Positions 1 to 7,913 of a stretch of DNA of 44,037 bases are shown piece by piece. Both the position numbers and the translations under genes were made by a program. This DNA is from JBMYYE01 sp049609065 (GTDB lineage Bacteria; Pseudomonadota; Alphaproteobacteria; Rhodobacterales; Rhodobacteraceae). Under the pieces are notes generated by a model. It had not been told where the DNA came from. It made no database searches and was given only the letters and a program-made list of their open reading frames with translations. Location: assembly GCA_049609065.1 (NCBI GenBank), contig JBMYYE010000005.1:1-44037 (forward strand), in the 5' to 3' direction. Position 1 is the stretch's first letter. Each line of letters opens with the position of its first letter.

Positions 1-956
1 CCTAGTCTTGATTGCCATCCTTCAGTGTGGATCACTCTATCAAAGTGGGCATCCTGATTGCGCAGAAGATCAAGCCGCGAACGTTGCGAAACCTCTACCC
101 AATTCTCATACAGAACATAGATTGCGTTCCCATATCTCAGGTTTTCAAATACAACAAAGTCGTCTGCAAATTGGGCTCCAAAATATGACCCAAACCCTCC
201 ATGACCGCGCAAATATGCTAAAGGTTCATACTCCTCAAAAAAGTCAATTCGTTCACGAACGTGGCGCTCGTAATCGACAACCGTGTTGGTGGTAGCTGAA
301 TCAAGCAAACGTGCGATAATTTGCTCTGCTGTCCCACTAGGGAATATCTCCCAGTCAAGATTAGTGGTTGTGACAAAGTCAGCGAGTGTCGCGTCGCTTG
401 AGAAAATGTTGGTTACGCCAGTATTCTCTTGAAGAACATTAATCGACCATAGCAGCATGAGCTCAAATTCTGGCATTTCGCGAGATAATATCGGAGTTAT
501 CGCAAACTTGATAACGACTTTGTCGCCGCCAAAATCTTCAATGAGGGTAGCCTCAATCATCATGCCTTGCGGTTCAAAAATTTGATGCTGATATACTTCT
601 TGTGATCGAGATCGCATTGACCAGCCGTTTCGCGCACCATCACCGAAATTTGGCGCCTCAAACGTCCATGTTTTTTGAACCTTTGGCCAATCCTTGCGTG
701 GCCGGTCCCAACCAATTGCGTTGCGAGAGGACCACTTACCAGCGCTTTCCGGTGGCGCGACCGAGCCGTCGAAAATAATTTCGCCGCCATCACAATGAAT
801 GCCTATATGCGCATACAGACCGTCTAGTATTTCGCTTCTGGCGATAGATTTTGTTGCTGCCACAACGATGAAATCACTTTCAATTTCACTTAGCTTAGAG
901 TTGAGCTTTGGCGGAACACTACGAAAACCGCCTTTCCATGGAAATTTCTTCGACAT
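1..956 (-). CDS. Unrecognised protein, 3' end beyond the left edge
   Basis: A minus-strand frame opens at the ATG at 956-954 and stays open for 318 codons to the window edge, so the C-terminus is missing. A TGAGGA ribosome-binding site lies about 8 bases upstream. The N-terminus reads MSKKFPWKGGFRSVPPKL; the part seen is soluble-looking, with no signal peptide or membrane segment, rich in acidic and aromatic residues, with phrases such as RYGNAIYVLYENWVEVS near residue 280. I do not recognise the family. The DNA is visibly AT-richer than the neighbouring housekeeping genes, and the gene stands alone behind a gene-free gap, which suggests accessory, possibly acquired DNA. Confidence is high that this is a real gene and nil for function. 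Confidence 0.8.
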   Translation of the reverse strand, partial: MSKKFPWKGGFRSVPPKLNSKLSEIESDFIVVAATKSIARSEILDGLYAHIGIHCDGGEIIFDGSVAPPESAGKWSSRNAIGWDRPRKDWPKVQKTWTFEAPNFGDGARNGWSMRSRSQEVYQHQIFEPQGMMIEATLIEDFGGDKVVIKFAITPILSREMPEFELMLLWSINVLQENTGVTNIFSSDATLADFVTTTNLDWEIFPSGTAEQIIARLLDSATTNTVVDYERHVRERIDFFEEYEPLAYLRGHGGFGSYFGAQFADDFVVFENLRYGNAIYVLYENWVEVSQRSRLDLLRNQDAHFDRVIHTEGWQSRL

Positions 957-1342
957 TATTAAATCCTCAAGTCTGTATAATACTTTGTCAACCTGAAGTT
1001 GAGTTAACCTCCTGCACTTCTAGGAGTCTACAGATTTATATCGATAATAGGCATGTGCCAGAGACCTTCGTTTTTGACTTAGTCGCAAACCACATTGATT
1101 TAGGCCGTCAAAAAACCCGTTCGAACCTCAACCGGTTGTCGAAGGTTTTTGGCATATCTACGATAGCAGACATCCATGCATCATGCGGCATCTGCGACTC
1201 TGGGCTCCTAGCGGTCATTGGTAAGATTAACTGCTGATTGTTAAGGTCGCACTTGCTGGTCGTATTTGATCAGGAATGATGCTCACATGAAATTGTGCAT
1301 GATGATTAAAGAGATACTTTACACTTTCGCCGTGAGCGGCAC
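957..1342. other. Gene-free intergenic gap
   Basis: These 386 bases separate the left-edge gene from the aldehyde dehydrogenase. I see no credible coding frame. Near the left-edge gene there is a short inverted repeat (TCAAC, 5 bases, GTTGA, read on the minus strand) immediately upstream of the ribosome-binding site. Around 1108-1135 an imperfect hairpin centred on CAACCGGTTG is followed by a short T run on the plus strand, but no plus-strand gene ends there. Nothing else is supportable. Confidence 0.5.
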
Positions 1343-2845
1343 TTAAATGTCGAACTTCACGCCCTGCGCCAAAGGCAGCTCAGATGAATAGTTCACAGTG
1401 TTGGTCTGACGGCGCATATACGCCTTCCATGCGTCTGATCCACTTTCGCGGCCCCCGCCTGTTTCCTTCTCACCGCCAAATGCGCCACCAATTTCAGCGC
1501 CAGACGGCCCAATGTTCACATTGGCAATGCCACAATCAGAGCCCGCCGCGGCCAGGAACTGTTCTGCTTCGCGCATGTTCAACGTGAAAACACATGACGA
1601 CAAACCCTGCGGCACATCATTTTGTATCTCAACTGCATCATCAAAATCATCATAGCCCATCACGTAAAGGATCGGCGCAAAGGTTTCCGTCTTAACCGTT
1701 GCGGTTTGCGCAGGCATTTCAACAATCGCAGGCGCCATATAAACGCCGCCTTTTGGCACATCAGCCGTCACGCGTGCCCCGCCAAAAACAGTCCCGCCTT
1801 CGGCTTTGGCCGCATCCAAAGAGGCCGTCATTGCAGCGCCTGAGGCTTCATCCACCAGCGGCCCGATAAGCGTGCCTTCAGCCATTGGGTGCCCAATTGG
1901 AAGGCCCGCATAAGCGACCTTTAGTTTCGCCACCAACGCATCACGAATGGAGTTGTGCACAATCAAGCGGCGCAACGTCGTGCAGCGCTGACCAGCCGTT
2001 CCAACGGCTGAAAATACGATCGCACGCACCGCCATATCCATATCTGCCGATGGGCCCACGATCATCGCATTATTGCCACCCAACTCAAGGATCGATTTCC
2101 CGAAGCGCGCAGCCACAATCGGCGCCACGGCCCGCCCCATACGCGTCGACCCCGTGGCAGAAATGATCGGCACGTCCTCTGAGGCGACCAATGCTTCGCC
2201 CAAATCAGCGCCGCCGATCAACACCTGCATCAAACCCGCTGGTGCACCCTCAAATCGTGCCACGGCGCGTTCAAAAACCTTCGCACACGCCAATGCGGTG
2301 AGCGGTGTTTTTTCAGACGGCTTCCAAATTACAGGGTCCCCGCAAACCAACGCCAAGGCGGCGTTCCAAGACCAAACAGCCACCGGGAAGTTAAAGGCCG
2401 AAATAACCCCAACAGGCCCCGCAGGATGCCATGTTTCCATCATCCGATGCCCAGGGCGCTCAGATGCAATGGTCAGACCATAAAGTTGACGCGAAAGACC
2501 CACTGCGAAATCGCAGATATCAATCATTTCTTGAACTTCGCCCAAACCTTCAGAGGTGATTTTTCCGGCTTCCCAACTTACCAACGCGCCGAGGTCCTCT
2601 TTCGCCGTGCGGAGCTCTTCGCCCAGCAAGCGCACCAATTCGCCACGCTGTGGCGCAGGGATCACGCGCCACGCTTTAAACGCGGCTTTGGCATTTGCCA
2701 AAATCGCCGGCATGGCGCCAATTTCAGTTTCCGCCAATTTCGCCATTTCTTGACCATCCACAGGTGACGTCACCAAAAGCGCCCCCCCCGTCAGATCAGC
2801 TTTGGTAAAACCAAGATTTGATAGAGTTTTTTCGAGTGTTTGCAT
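1343..2845 (-). CDS. ALDH7-type aldehyde dehydrogenase (aminoadipate-semialdehyde / piperideine-6-carboxylate type)
   Basis: NAD(P)-dependent aldehyde dehydrogenase, about 500 residues, the usual length for the family. It shows the general-base region (LELGGNN, around residue 254) and the nucleophile in GQRCTT (Cys near residue 288). The AGQRCTT form and the N-terminal layout are typical of ALDH7, whose bacterial members oxidise piperideine-6-carboxylate or aminoadipate semialdehyde in lysine catabolism; assigning that substrate here is inference. The frame also has a TTG start at 2860, but the ATG at 2845 is preferred, with GGATGG about 8 bases upstream. The gene is apparently monocistronic and no other lysine-degradation gene is in the window. 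A related substrate cannot be excluded. Confidence 0.88.
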   Translation of the reverse strand: MQTLEKTLSNLGFTKADLTGGALLVTSPVDGQEMAKLAETEIGAMPAILANAKAAFKAWRVIPAPQRGELVRLLGEELRTAKEDLGALVSWEAGKITSEGLGEVQEMIDICDFAVGLSRQLYGLTIASERPGHRMMETWHPAGPVGVISAFNFPVAVWSWNAALALVCGDPVIWKPSEKTPLTALACAKVFERAVARFEGAPAGLMQVLIGGADLGEALVASEDVPIISATGSTRMGRAVAPIVAARFGKSILELGGNNAMIVGPSADMDMAVRAIVFSAVGTAGQRCTTLRRLIVHNSIRDALVAKLKVAYAGLPIGHPMAEGTLIGPLVDEASGAAMTASLDAAKAEGGTVFGGARVTADVPKGGVYMAPAIVEMPAQTATVKTETFAPILYVMGYDDFDDAVEIQNDVPQGLSSCVFTLNMREAEQFLAAAGSDCGIANVNIGPSGAEIGGAFGGEKETGGGRESGSDAWKAYMRRQTNTVNYSSELPLAQGVKFDI

Positions 2846-3130
2846 TAAGTGTCCATCCAATATTCAAAAGGGCTGCGGTTTATCCTCTCCAAAGTTTGGA
2901 AAACGCGCGCGCCAACACAAAGGCACAAAATTGTCATATCGAATTTTTATAGAGTCAATATGACGGGAATTTAGTGCATTTGACGAAACATCTTCTAATT
3001 CCTCTCCTAGCCTGCAATTTTCTTGACTTTGTTGCAAATGCAACGAATTCTATTCGAAACGCTGAACCATACATCAGATGCATGGGCAAACAGCCCCCAA
3101 ACGGAGACACCGCACACAAAAGGACGCACC

Positions 3131-3682
3131 ATGATTATTTTTGTAGGAGGCCTCGTCGGGGCCGGAAAATCAACGATCGCCAAAAAACTCTCAGACGCAT
3201 TTAGTTGCTACTATTATGATGCTGATGAAACGAAACGCACTATTTTCGAAGCGGATCCATCCTACGAACATAACCTTGAAAACGGCATCCCATTTTCCGA
3301 CGAAACCCGCATGAAAGTGTTCAAGAAAGTCGTTGAGGACCTCAAAGACTTACGCAAAACACACAGCCATGTTGTGGTTGATGAAACCTTGCATCGCCGC
3401 GCATTGCGACAAGAACTCTACAAGGCAGCGACAGAGCTTTATGGTCAGTATTTAATCGTTTGGGTCCGCGCCGATGAGGACGTCATCATTCAGCGCCTCA
3501 AATCCAACAAGCGCGAAGGTCACATCCTAGATGATCCTATCTTAATGTATCAAAGCTTCCGGCGGAAATTCCAAGAGTTTAACCGAAGCGTGGTCGTTGT
3601 GAACAACAATGGCGACCCTGATGAAACCATCCAAAACCTGCATGCGCTGATTGATGCGGCCGCGCAGCTCAAAGATCGCTGA
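3131..3682 (+). CDS. P-loop kinase-like NTPase (AAA_33 type)
   Basis: Small cytoplasmic nucleotide-binding protein of 183 residues. The Walker A motif GLVGAGKST lies at about residues 6-14, directly after the first beta strand, as in gluconate kinase, zeta toxin and related P-loop kinases. A strand ending in VVVDE around residues 75-79 is the likely Walker B region, and a basic stretch (KSNKREGH) could be a lid. The frame is open upstream to 3023, but the ATG at 3131 is preceded by AGGAC and begins right at the domain, so it is chosen. It is the first of three same-strand genes (gaps of 24 and 63 bases). The phosphate acceptor cannot be read from the sequence. Confidence 0.8.
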   Translation: MIIFVGGLVGAGKSTIAKKLSDAFSCYYYDADETKRTIFEADPSYEHNLENGIPFSDETRMKVFKKVVEDLKDLRKTHSHVVVDETLHRRALRQELYKAATELYGQYLIVWVRADEDVIIQRLKSNKREGHILDDPILMYQSFRRKFQEFNRSVVVVNNNGDPDETIQNLHALIDAAAQLKDR

Positions 3683-3706
3683 TCGCACACCTCAGAAAGG
3701 GTATTC

Positions 3707-4561
3707 ATGAACGATTTTGTTGCTTTTCTCGGCACCAAAGGGGGCCCGTCTATTCGTGCCGGCTCTGCCAATCCATCGTCAAATCTGCTGTCACTTTCAG
3801 GGGAGCTCATTGTGATTGATTGCGGGCTGGGCGTCACGCGTGGTTTTGTTGAGCAAGGCTTTGCTCTCACAGACTTAAAACACATTCTCATCACACATTT
3901 GCATTCGGATCACTGTCTTGAACTTGGCGCGCTCTTGCATACGGCATGGGCATCTGGCCTGTCGCACCCTGTGCGTGTGTTTGGGCCAAAGGGCCTCAAA
4001 GAATATTGGGTGAATTTCACAAAAACCATGGGATTTGACATCCAAATTCGGATCGAAGACGAAGGCCGCCCCGACATCAGCACGCTTGTTGAAATTGTCG
4101 AAATCAATGCCGGCGACCCGTTTAACATTGGCGATATTGCCATTTCGACCATCGCCACCGAACACCCACCTGTTGATTGCTTGGCCTACAGGTTTGATGC
4201 GCACGGAAAATCCATCGTATTTTCAGGGGATACGACCTACCTCCCGCGTATGGCAGACTTCGCCAAAGGCGCCGATATTTTGGTGCATGAGGCCATGCTC
4301 GGTGATGCGCTCCCGGCATTATTGGCGCGCATTGGCAACGCCGATGATCGTTTGATGGCACATTGGAAACGGTCCCACACATTTTGTAAAGACGCGGCCA
4401 AAACCGCCGCCGATGCTGGTGTTGGGGCTTTGGTGTTCAATCATTTGATCCCATGTGATGATCCTGATTTTGGCGATGATGCGTGGCAGCGTAGCGTCGA
4501 AACCCAGTGGGACGGCCCGTTTCATATCGCCAGAGATGGATTGCGTATTCCGCTAAAATAA
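3707..4561 (+). CDS. Metallo-beta-lactamase-fold hydrolase, RNase Z-like branch
   Basis: A 284-residue MBL-fold enzyme. The zinc-binding motif HLHSDH lies at residues 64-69, followed by the later ligand positions FSGDTTY (about residues 167-173), HEAML and a C-terminal FNHLIP histidine. The order FLGTKGGP, IDCGLG, ITHLHSDH and SGDT resembles the RNase Z/arylsulfatase-like branch, but the tRNA-binding exosite of true RNase Z is not evident, so the substrate is open. An AAAGGG ribosome-binding site precedes the ATG. It is the second gene of the apparent operon behind the P-loop kinase. No signal peptide is visible, so the enzyme should be cytoplasmic. Confidence 0.85.
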   Translation: MNDFVAFLGTKGGPSIRAGSANPSSNLLSLSGELIVIDCGLGVTRGFVEQGFALTDLKHILITHLHSDHCLELGALLHTAWASGLSHPVRVFGPKGLKEYWVNFTKTMGFDIQIRIEDEGRPDISTLVEIVEINAGDPFNIGDIAISTIATEHPPVDCLAYRFDAHGKSIVFSGDTTYLPRMADFAKGADILVHEAMLGDALPALLARIGNADDRLMAHWKRSHTFCKDAAKTAADAGVGALVFNHLIPCDDPDFGDDAWQRSVETQWDGPFHIARDGLRIPLK

Positions 4562-4624
4562 CCCCGCTCTCTGGCACATCTAGGCGCGATAGGTTAGAAG
4601 GCCCGAAACGAAAATGAGGCCACC

Positions 4625-4996
4625 ATGACCAAAACACCGGCAGAGCCGAAAAAGAAACGCCCACAAGTCGTCTACACGCTTTTGGTCGAAGTTGGCCGCA
4701 AAGACGGTGATGGCCTCCCGAAAGGGGCAACAGGCGGGGCGCTTATGTGCTATGCATCTGGCGTTGATGAAGCAGAAGCCGTGCGTGAAACCGTGCAAAT
4801 TTTCAAACAAGCTGACATGGCCGTTTTGGAAGTCACAGGCTATGGCACCCTCGAAGAGCGGCGCGAATTAGGGCATGACATTTCAGATGAAGAACAAGAG
4901 CTGATGCAGCGCGCCTTAGAAGAAAACTCAGTCGTTGTTGCGCAAATGACCCCGTTCTTTGACAAAGATCAGCGCCCAGACGACAGCATACATTAA
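4625..4996 (+). CDS. Small acidic protein of unknown function
   Basis: A 123-residue soluble protein, not recognised. It begins with a Lys/Pro-rich tail (TKTPAEPKKKRPQ), then a probable alpha/beta core (VVYTLLVEVGR, DEAEAVRETVQIFKQADMAVLEV) and an acidic helical segment (SDEEQELMQRALEEN). There is no transmembrane segment or signal peptide. A GAGG ribosome-binding site sits just before the ATG. It follows the MBL hydrolase by 63 bases on the same strand and probably shares its transcript. It converges on the Hint gene, with only 21 bases between the stop codons. Confidence 0.8.
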   Translation: MTKTPAEPKKKRPQVVYTLLVEVGRKDGDGLPKGATGGALMCYASGVDEAEAVRETVQIFKQADMAVLEVTGYGTLEERRELGHDISDEEQELMQRALEENSVVVAQMTPFFDKDQRPDDSIH

Positions 4997-5017
4997 CCTA
5001 GATTTCCAAAAAACCCG

Positions 5018-6073
5018 CTAGGCGATATCCGCCAATTCGTAGCGCTGCAACGCAATGCGTGCACGTTTGCGATGTCGCGGCATATAAGAAATCGGCATTT
5101 GCGCATAGAGGGTTTGAGGCAAGAAAGCCTTGTAGCGAAGCATCCCACCCACATATTGGGATTCGCACAGACACCCGTTTACATCGATGATTTCATGATC
5201 ATCAAAAAGCAAACTATAGTACCGTAAAACTGCGCAATCTTTTACCACTACACCCCCCGAAGCCCACGCCATTTCATCAATGCGCGCCAAACCTGATGCA
5301 TGCCCCAGCACATATTCCATATCCTCGCATTCCAGCAAAACGCGCTGGCTAGGACCCAAGGTCAATTCCTGCGTCACATCATAAAGGGGGGGATATATCC
5401 TTCTGGGGCGTAGCGCCCCCACAACAGGAAGCGTGCGTTCCAATATCCAGCGGATCGGTTTGGGGCCATGATCCGATGTCCACACCAGATCGCCAGCTTG
5501 TAAGTCGCTTACGTCTACATAGCCGCTTGGCGTTCGAACATTGCTTCCTTCGGTGAGGGTCGGAAATGCACAAATCGGTTCAATCTCATCAGACACCGCC
5601 ACCCAAGCCACGTTTTGTGATCCATAAAAATCACCATCCGCAATCTTACGCACCATTTCTGAACAAAGTGGCAGGCGGGAAATATAGCTGTTTTTTCGTA
5701 CAATTGTTCCTTTTGCCGCTTCAAGCGCTAAAAAGCCGCTCTGAGCCACCACATCCCATGTAAGAGTTAAAAAAACTGTGCGCCCAATAACTTCTGTTGG
5801 GATGTCCATTTTATCAACACAATCATCTGCATCCCCCAAGCGGAGCGTTACAAAAATCCCGCCCTCTTTCAAAGAAATTTCACAAGAATGATCATGGCCT
5901 TCCCAAAGACAACCAACCTCAAACACCGTTTCTGAGCCCAGATTTTCAGAGAGGTCCAGTTCGAAAAAAAGGCTTCCCCGAAGCATAAGCGGGCGCGTGG
6001 GAATCTGTGGCTGGATACGCTTTGCATTCTCAAACGCGCGGTCCCGCAAGGAACGAAGGGCGACCCATGTCAT
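5018..6073 (-). CDS. Hint-domain protein with lectin-like N-terminal region
   Basis: A 351-residue protein. Residues 1-165 look like a beta-sandwich, possibly of the LamG/concanavalin type; that is inference from strand-rich sequence. Residues about 172-320 match a Hint (hedgehog/intein) module: EGSNVRTPSG, VSDLQAGDLVWTSDHG, PKPIRWI, then LGPSQRVLL. In the usual Rhodobacterales form the module starts with a Cys (CFTPGT); here Thr172 occupies that place and the nearest Cys is 168, so autoprocessing may be lost or use Thr. Its ATG overlaps the stop codon of the preceding choice-of-anchor/Hint gene (ATGA, 6070-6073), so the two are translationally coupled. No signal peptide is seen. Confidence 0.85.
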   Translation of the reverse strand: MTWVALRSLRDRAFENAKRIQPQIPTRPLMLRGSLFFELDLSENLGSETVFEVGCLWEGHDHSCEISLKEGGIFVTLRLGDADDCVDKMDIPTEVIGRTVFLTLTWDVVAQSGFLALEAAKGTIVRKNSYISRLPLCSEMVRKIADGDFYGSQNVAWVAVSDEIEPICAFPTLTEGSNVRTPSGYVDVSDLQAGDLVWTSDHGPKPIRWILERTLPVVGALRPRRIYPPLYDVTQELTLGPSQRVLLECEDMEYVLGHASGLARIDEMAWASGGVVVKDCAVLRYYSLLFDDHEIIDVNGCLCESQYVGGMLRYKAFLPQTLYAQMPISYMPRHRKRARIALQRYELADIA

Positions 6074-7638
6074 AACGCGGCGCCCACAGGACCAAGGAGC
6101 ACCTGCGCTTCAAATGATTTTAATGACGCACGCACAGAAGGCATCGCGCCCATATCTTCAAGGTCGTTCAGCTCAGGGAAAAGTGATAAAATCTCGCCCA
6201 CAACATGTTGTTCAAAACTGTCCTGCATTTGTGGCCCAGGTAGGAAACTTTCGGTTGCAAGCCCTTCTGAGAAAATTACTTCGTGTTTGTCAAAGAGCAG
6301 GTGGAAATATTCCACCTCACCGCCTTCTACGCGGCGAATGGTGCGATCGTTAATAAGGTCCTTTGCGGCAATAAGGACTTCGCGCTCCCCAAAAAGAAGC
6401 TCCGCCGCACTGTCACAAATAAGCACACGGTGCTGCGGTGACAGCCACAAATCATCATGGACACCCAACGTGTTCGCCGCAATATGAATTGGCGCGAATT
6501 CCCCAATGGCCGCAACTGTTCTACGACCAATCCAGCGTAGTGTTTGCGGGCCGCTATCAAGCGTTTCAACCACATCGCCAACCACGAGATCTTGGATCTG
6601 ACATGGCCCGGTGACCGTCAAAATATGAGTATCGCGGGCAAAGCACGGCACAGCGTTCAAAGTCACCATGCCCGAGTCTACATTGCCGTTTGCGTCCTCA
6701 ATGTCATAGCTAAAGATCACCGTTTCCGCGTCGCTATCGGTTGTCACCGAAAGCGTTCCATCCGCGTTTAGTGTAATCACTTGCCCTGTGGTGAGCGTCA
6801 CACTGTCCCCAGCCGTCACCGCCACACCATTGATATGTGTAACCGTGAGCGTCCCAATGCCCGTATCATTATCCAACACATCAAGAATTTTCGTATGATT
6901 GATCGCAGAGGTTAAAGTATCGTCGAGCGCAACAGCCACCGTCTGGGCGCTATCGCCTGCAATCATAAGATAGGAGTTATACGAACTGTCGGACACGTCC
7001 GCGATTGCAATCCGGATCGAATTCATCTGCCCCGCAACCACAGGAATATCCATGGACAGCGTTAGGGTGAACCCATCCATTTCTGTATTATATTGCGATG
7101 CAGTGTTGTCTACATATAGGTTGGTCGCATTGGACAACGACGTCACATTTGAATTTCCAGCGCTGGTTGTCACTGTCGATTGTTGACCATTAATCCATAC
7201 GCCAACCATATCATTATACGTACTGTTGCTGTATTCAGGGAATTCTTCGGACCCAAAAACAAACCGCAATGTCAAGATGTCACCAGTGGGCACAAAATCC
7301 ACATCCAAAATGGATGCATCTCGGGTTCCCGTTCCTGCTGCGGCATTTAATTGCGCATCATTATCAATGCCATTCGTGTCATTCGATGTCCCGCCAGATT
7401 GGTTAGACGTTCCCGAAGAATTCGTGACGGTATTGACAAAACCCGAAGATAAAATAACCCCGCTGGCAGAAGGTGCCACACCAGGCATTGTGGTATCTGC
7501 ACCCGTATAAATCCCCGATGAATTATTGTCGCCACTATAGGTTGCGCTGTTTACAACAACACCTTGGCCAAAAATTTCTTGGGCCATGGCCAGCGCATTT
7601 ACGCCAGTCTGGATCGTCAGCGGTGAAGCTGCAACCAT
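6070..7638 (-). CDS. Choice-of-anchor L and Hint-domain protein
   Basis: A 522-residue modular protein, probably exported. Residues about 5-230 match the choice-of-anchor L domain, with the characteristic FVFGSEEFPEY near 127-136. Residues 232-330 form a cadherin/VCBS-like Ig repeat (VLDNDTGIGTLTV, FSYDIEDANGNVDSG). From Cys332 there is a Hint module (CFARDTHILT, LVVGDVVETLDSG, QTLRWIG, LSPQHRVLI) with its Cys nucleophile intact. No classical signal peptide is visible; Rhodobacterales proteins of this kind are usually thought to leave by type I secretion, though no exporter is in the window. A GGAGA ribosome-binding site precedes the ATG. It is the first gene of a two-gene operon with the second Hint protein. 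Confidence 0.9.
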   Translation of the reverse strand: MVAASPLTIQTGVNALAMAQEIFGQGVVVNSATYSGDNNSSGIYTGADTTMPGVAPSASGVILSSGFVNTVTNSSGTSNQSGGTSNDTNGIDNDAQLNAAAGTGTRDASILDVDFVPTGDILTLRFVFGSEEFPEYSNSTYNDMVGVWINGQQSTVTTSAGNSNVTSLSNATNLYVDNTASQYNTEMDGFTLTLSMDIPVVAGQMNSIRIAIADVSDSSYNSYLMIAGDSAQTVAVALDDTLTSAINHTKILDVLDNDTGIGTLTVTHINGVAVTAGDSVTLTTGQVITLNADGTLSVTTDSDAETVIFSYDIEDANGNVDSGMVTLNAVPCFARDTHILTVTGPCQIQDLVVGDVVETLDSGPQTLRWIGRRTVAAIGEFAPIHIAANTLGVHDDLWLSPQHRVLICDSAAELLFGEREVLIAAKDLINDRTIRRVEGGEVEYFHLLFDKHEVIFSEGLATESFLPGPQMQDSFEQHVVGEILSLFPELNDLEDMGAMPSVRASLKSFEAQVLLGPVGAAL

Positions 7639-7758
7639 AATGCGTTCTCCAACTAAGGAGACGTCGCAAACGTAACGGACTTTTGCCCTAATAGTGTATG
7701 TGAGTTGCCTGTAACAACTGTGAAATTGAACCTTTGCGGTCCACGTTTGCCCTGCCTC

Positions 7759-7774
7759 GGGGTATTATTACCCC
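7759..7774. repeat. Short inverted repeat in the Hint/dapE divergent spacer
   Basis: GGGGTA, loop TTAT, TACCCC is a perfect 6-base-pair stem in the 275-base spacer between the divergently transcribed Hint operon and dapE. It has no T run adjacent to it, so it is not an obvious terminator; an operator or a chance hairpin are both possible. Confidence 0.4.
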
Positions 7775-7884
7775 CAGATAACCAAAAAATTCATGATTTG
7801 TTAAGTATTTTTTACACATATGCCCGAATTTTACGCATCCTGTGCACCCCGCATTGCCTAAATTGGAAATTTCCCATAAATCGT

Positions 7885-7898
7885 TGGCGTATACGCCA
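7885..7898. promoter_or_regulatory. 14-base perfect palindrome just upstream of dapE
   Basis: TGGCGTATACGCCA reads identically on both strands and ends 15 bases before the TTG start of dapE. A shorter palindrome, GGAAATTTCC, lies 11 bases further upstream (7865-7874). The position suits a dimeric regulator's operator; as it has no loop it would make only a poor RNA hairpin. The regulator is unknown. Confidence 0.4.
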
Positions 7899-7913
7899 CT
7901 GATTGGAGCCCCC

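Noticed and set aside
8..295. Plus-strand frame of 95 codons at the left edge
   Set aside because: It lies antisense within the continuous minus-strand frame, which has a better start and base pattern.
1108..1140. Imperfect hairpin followed by T bases as a plus-strand terminator
   Set aside because: No plus-strand gene ends nearby and the stem has an asymmetric bulge.
1185..1225. Sequence around CTCTGGGCTCCTAGCGGTCATT that felt like a degenerate dispersed repeat of marine alphaproteobacteria
   Set aside because: Only one copy is present here and I cannot confirm the resemblance without a genome-wide search.
908..1237. Plus-strand frame of 109 codons in the left gap
   Set aside because: It overlaps the left-edge minus gene antisense, has a patchy amino-acid make-up and no ribosome-binding site.
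5018..7638. Hint modules as inteins
   Set aside because: They are C-terminal domains, lack a C-terminal extein and intein-ending His-Asn, and fit the Rhodobacterales Hint family.
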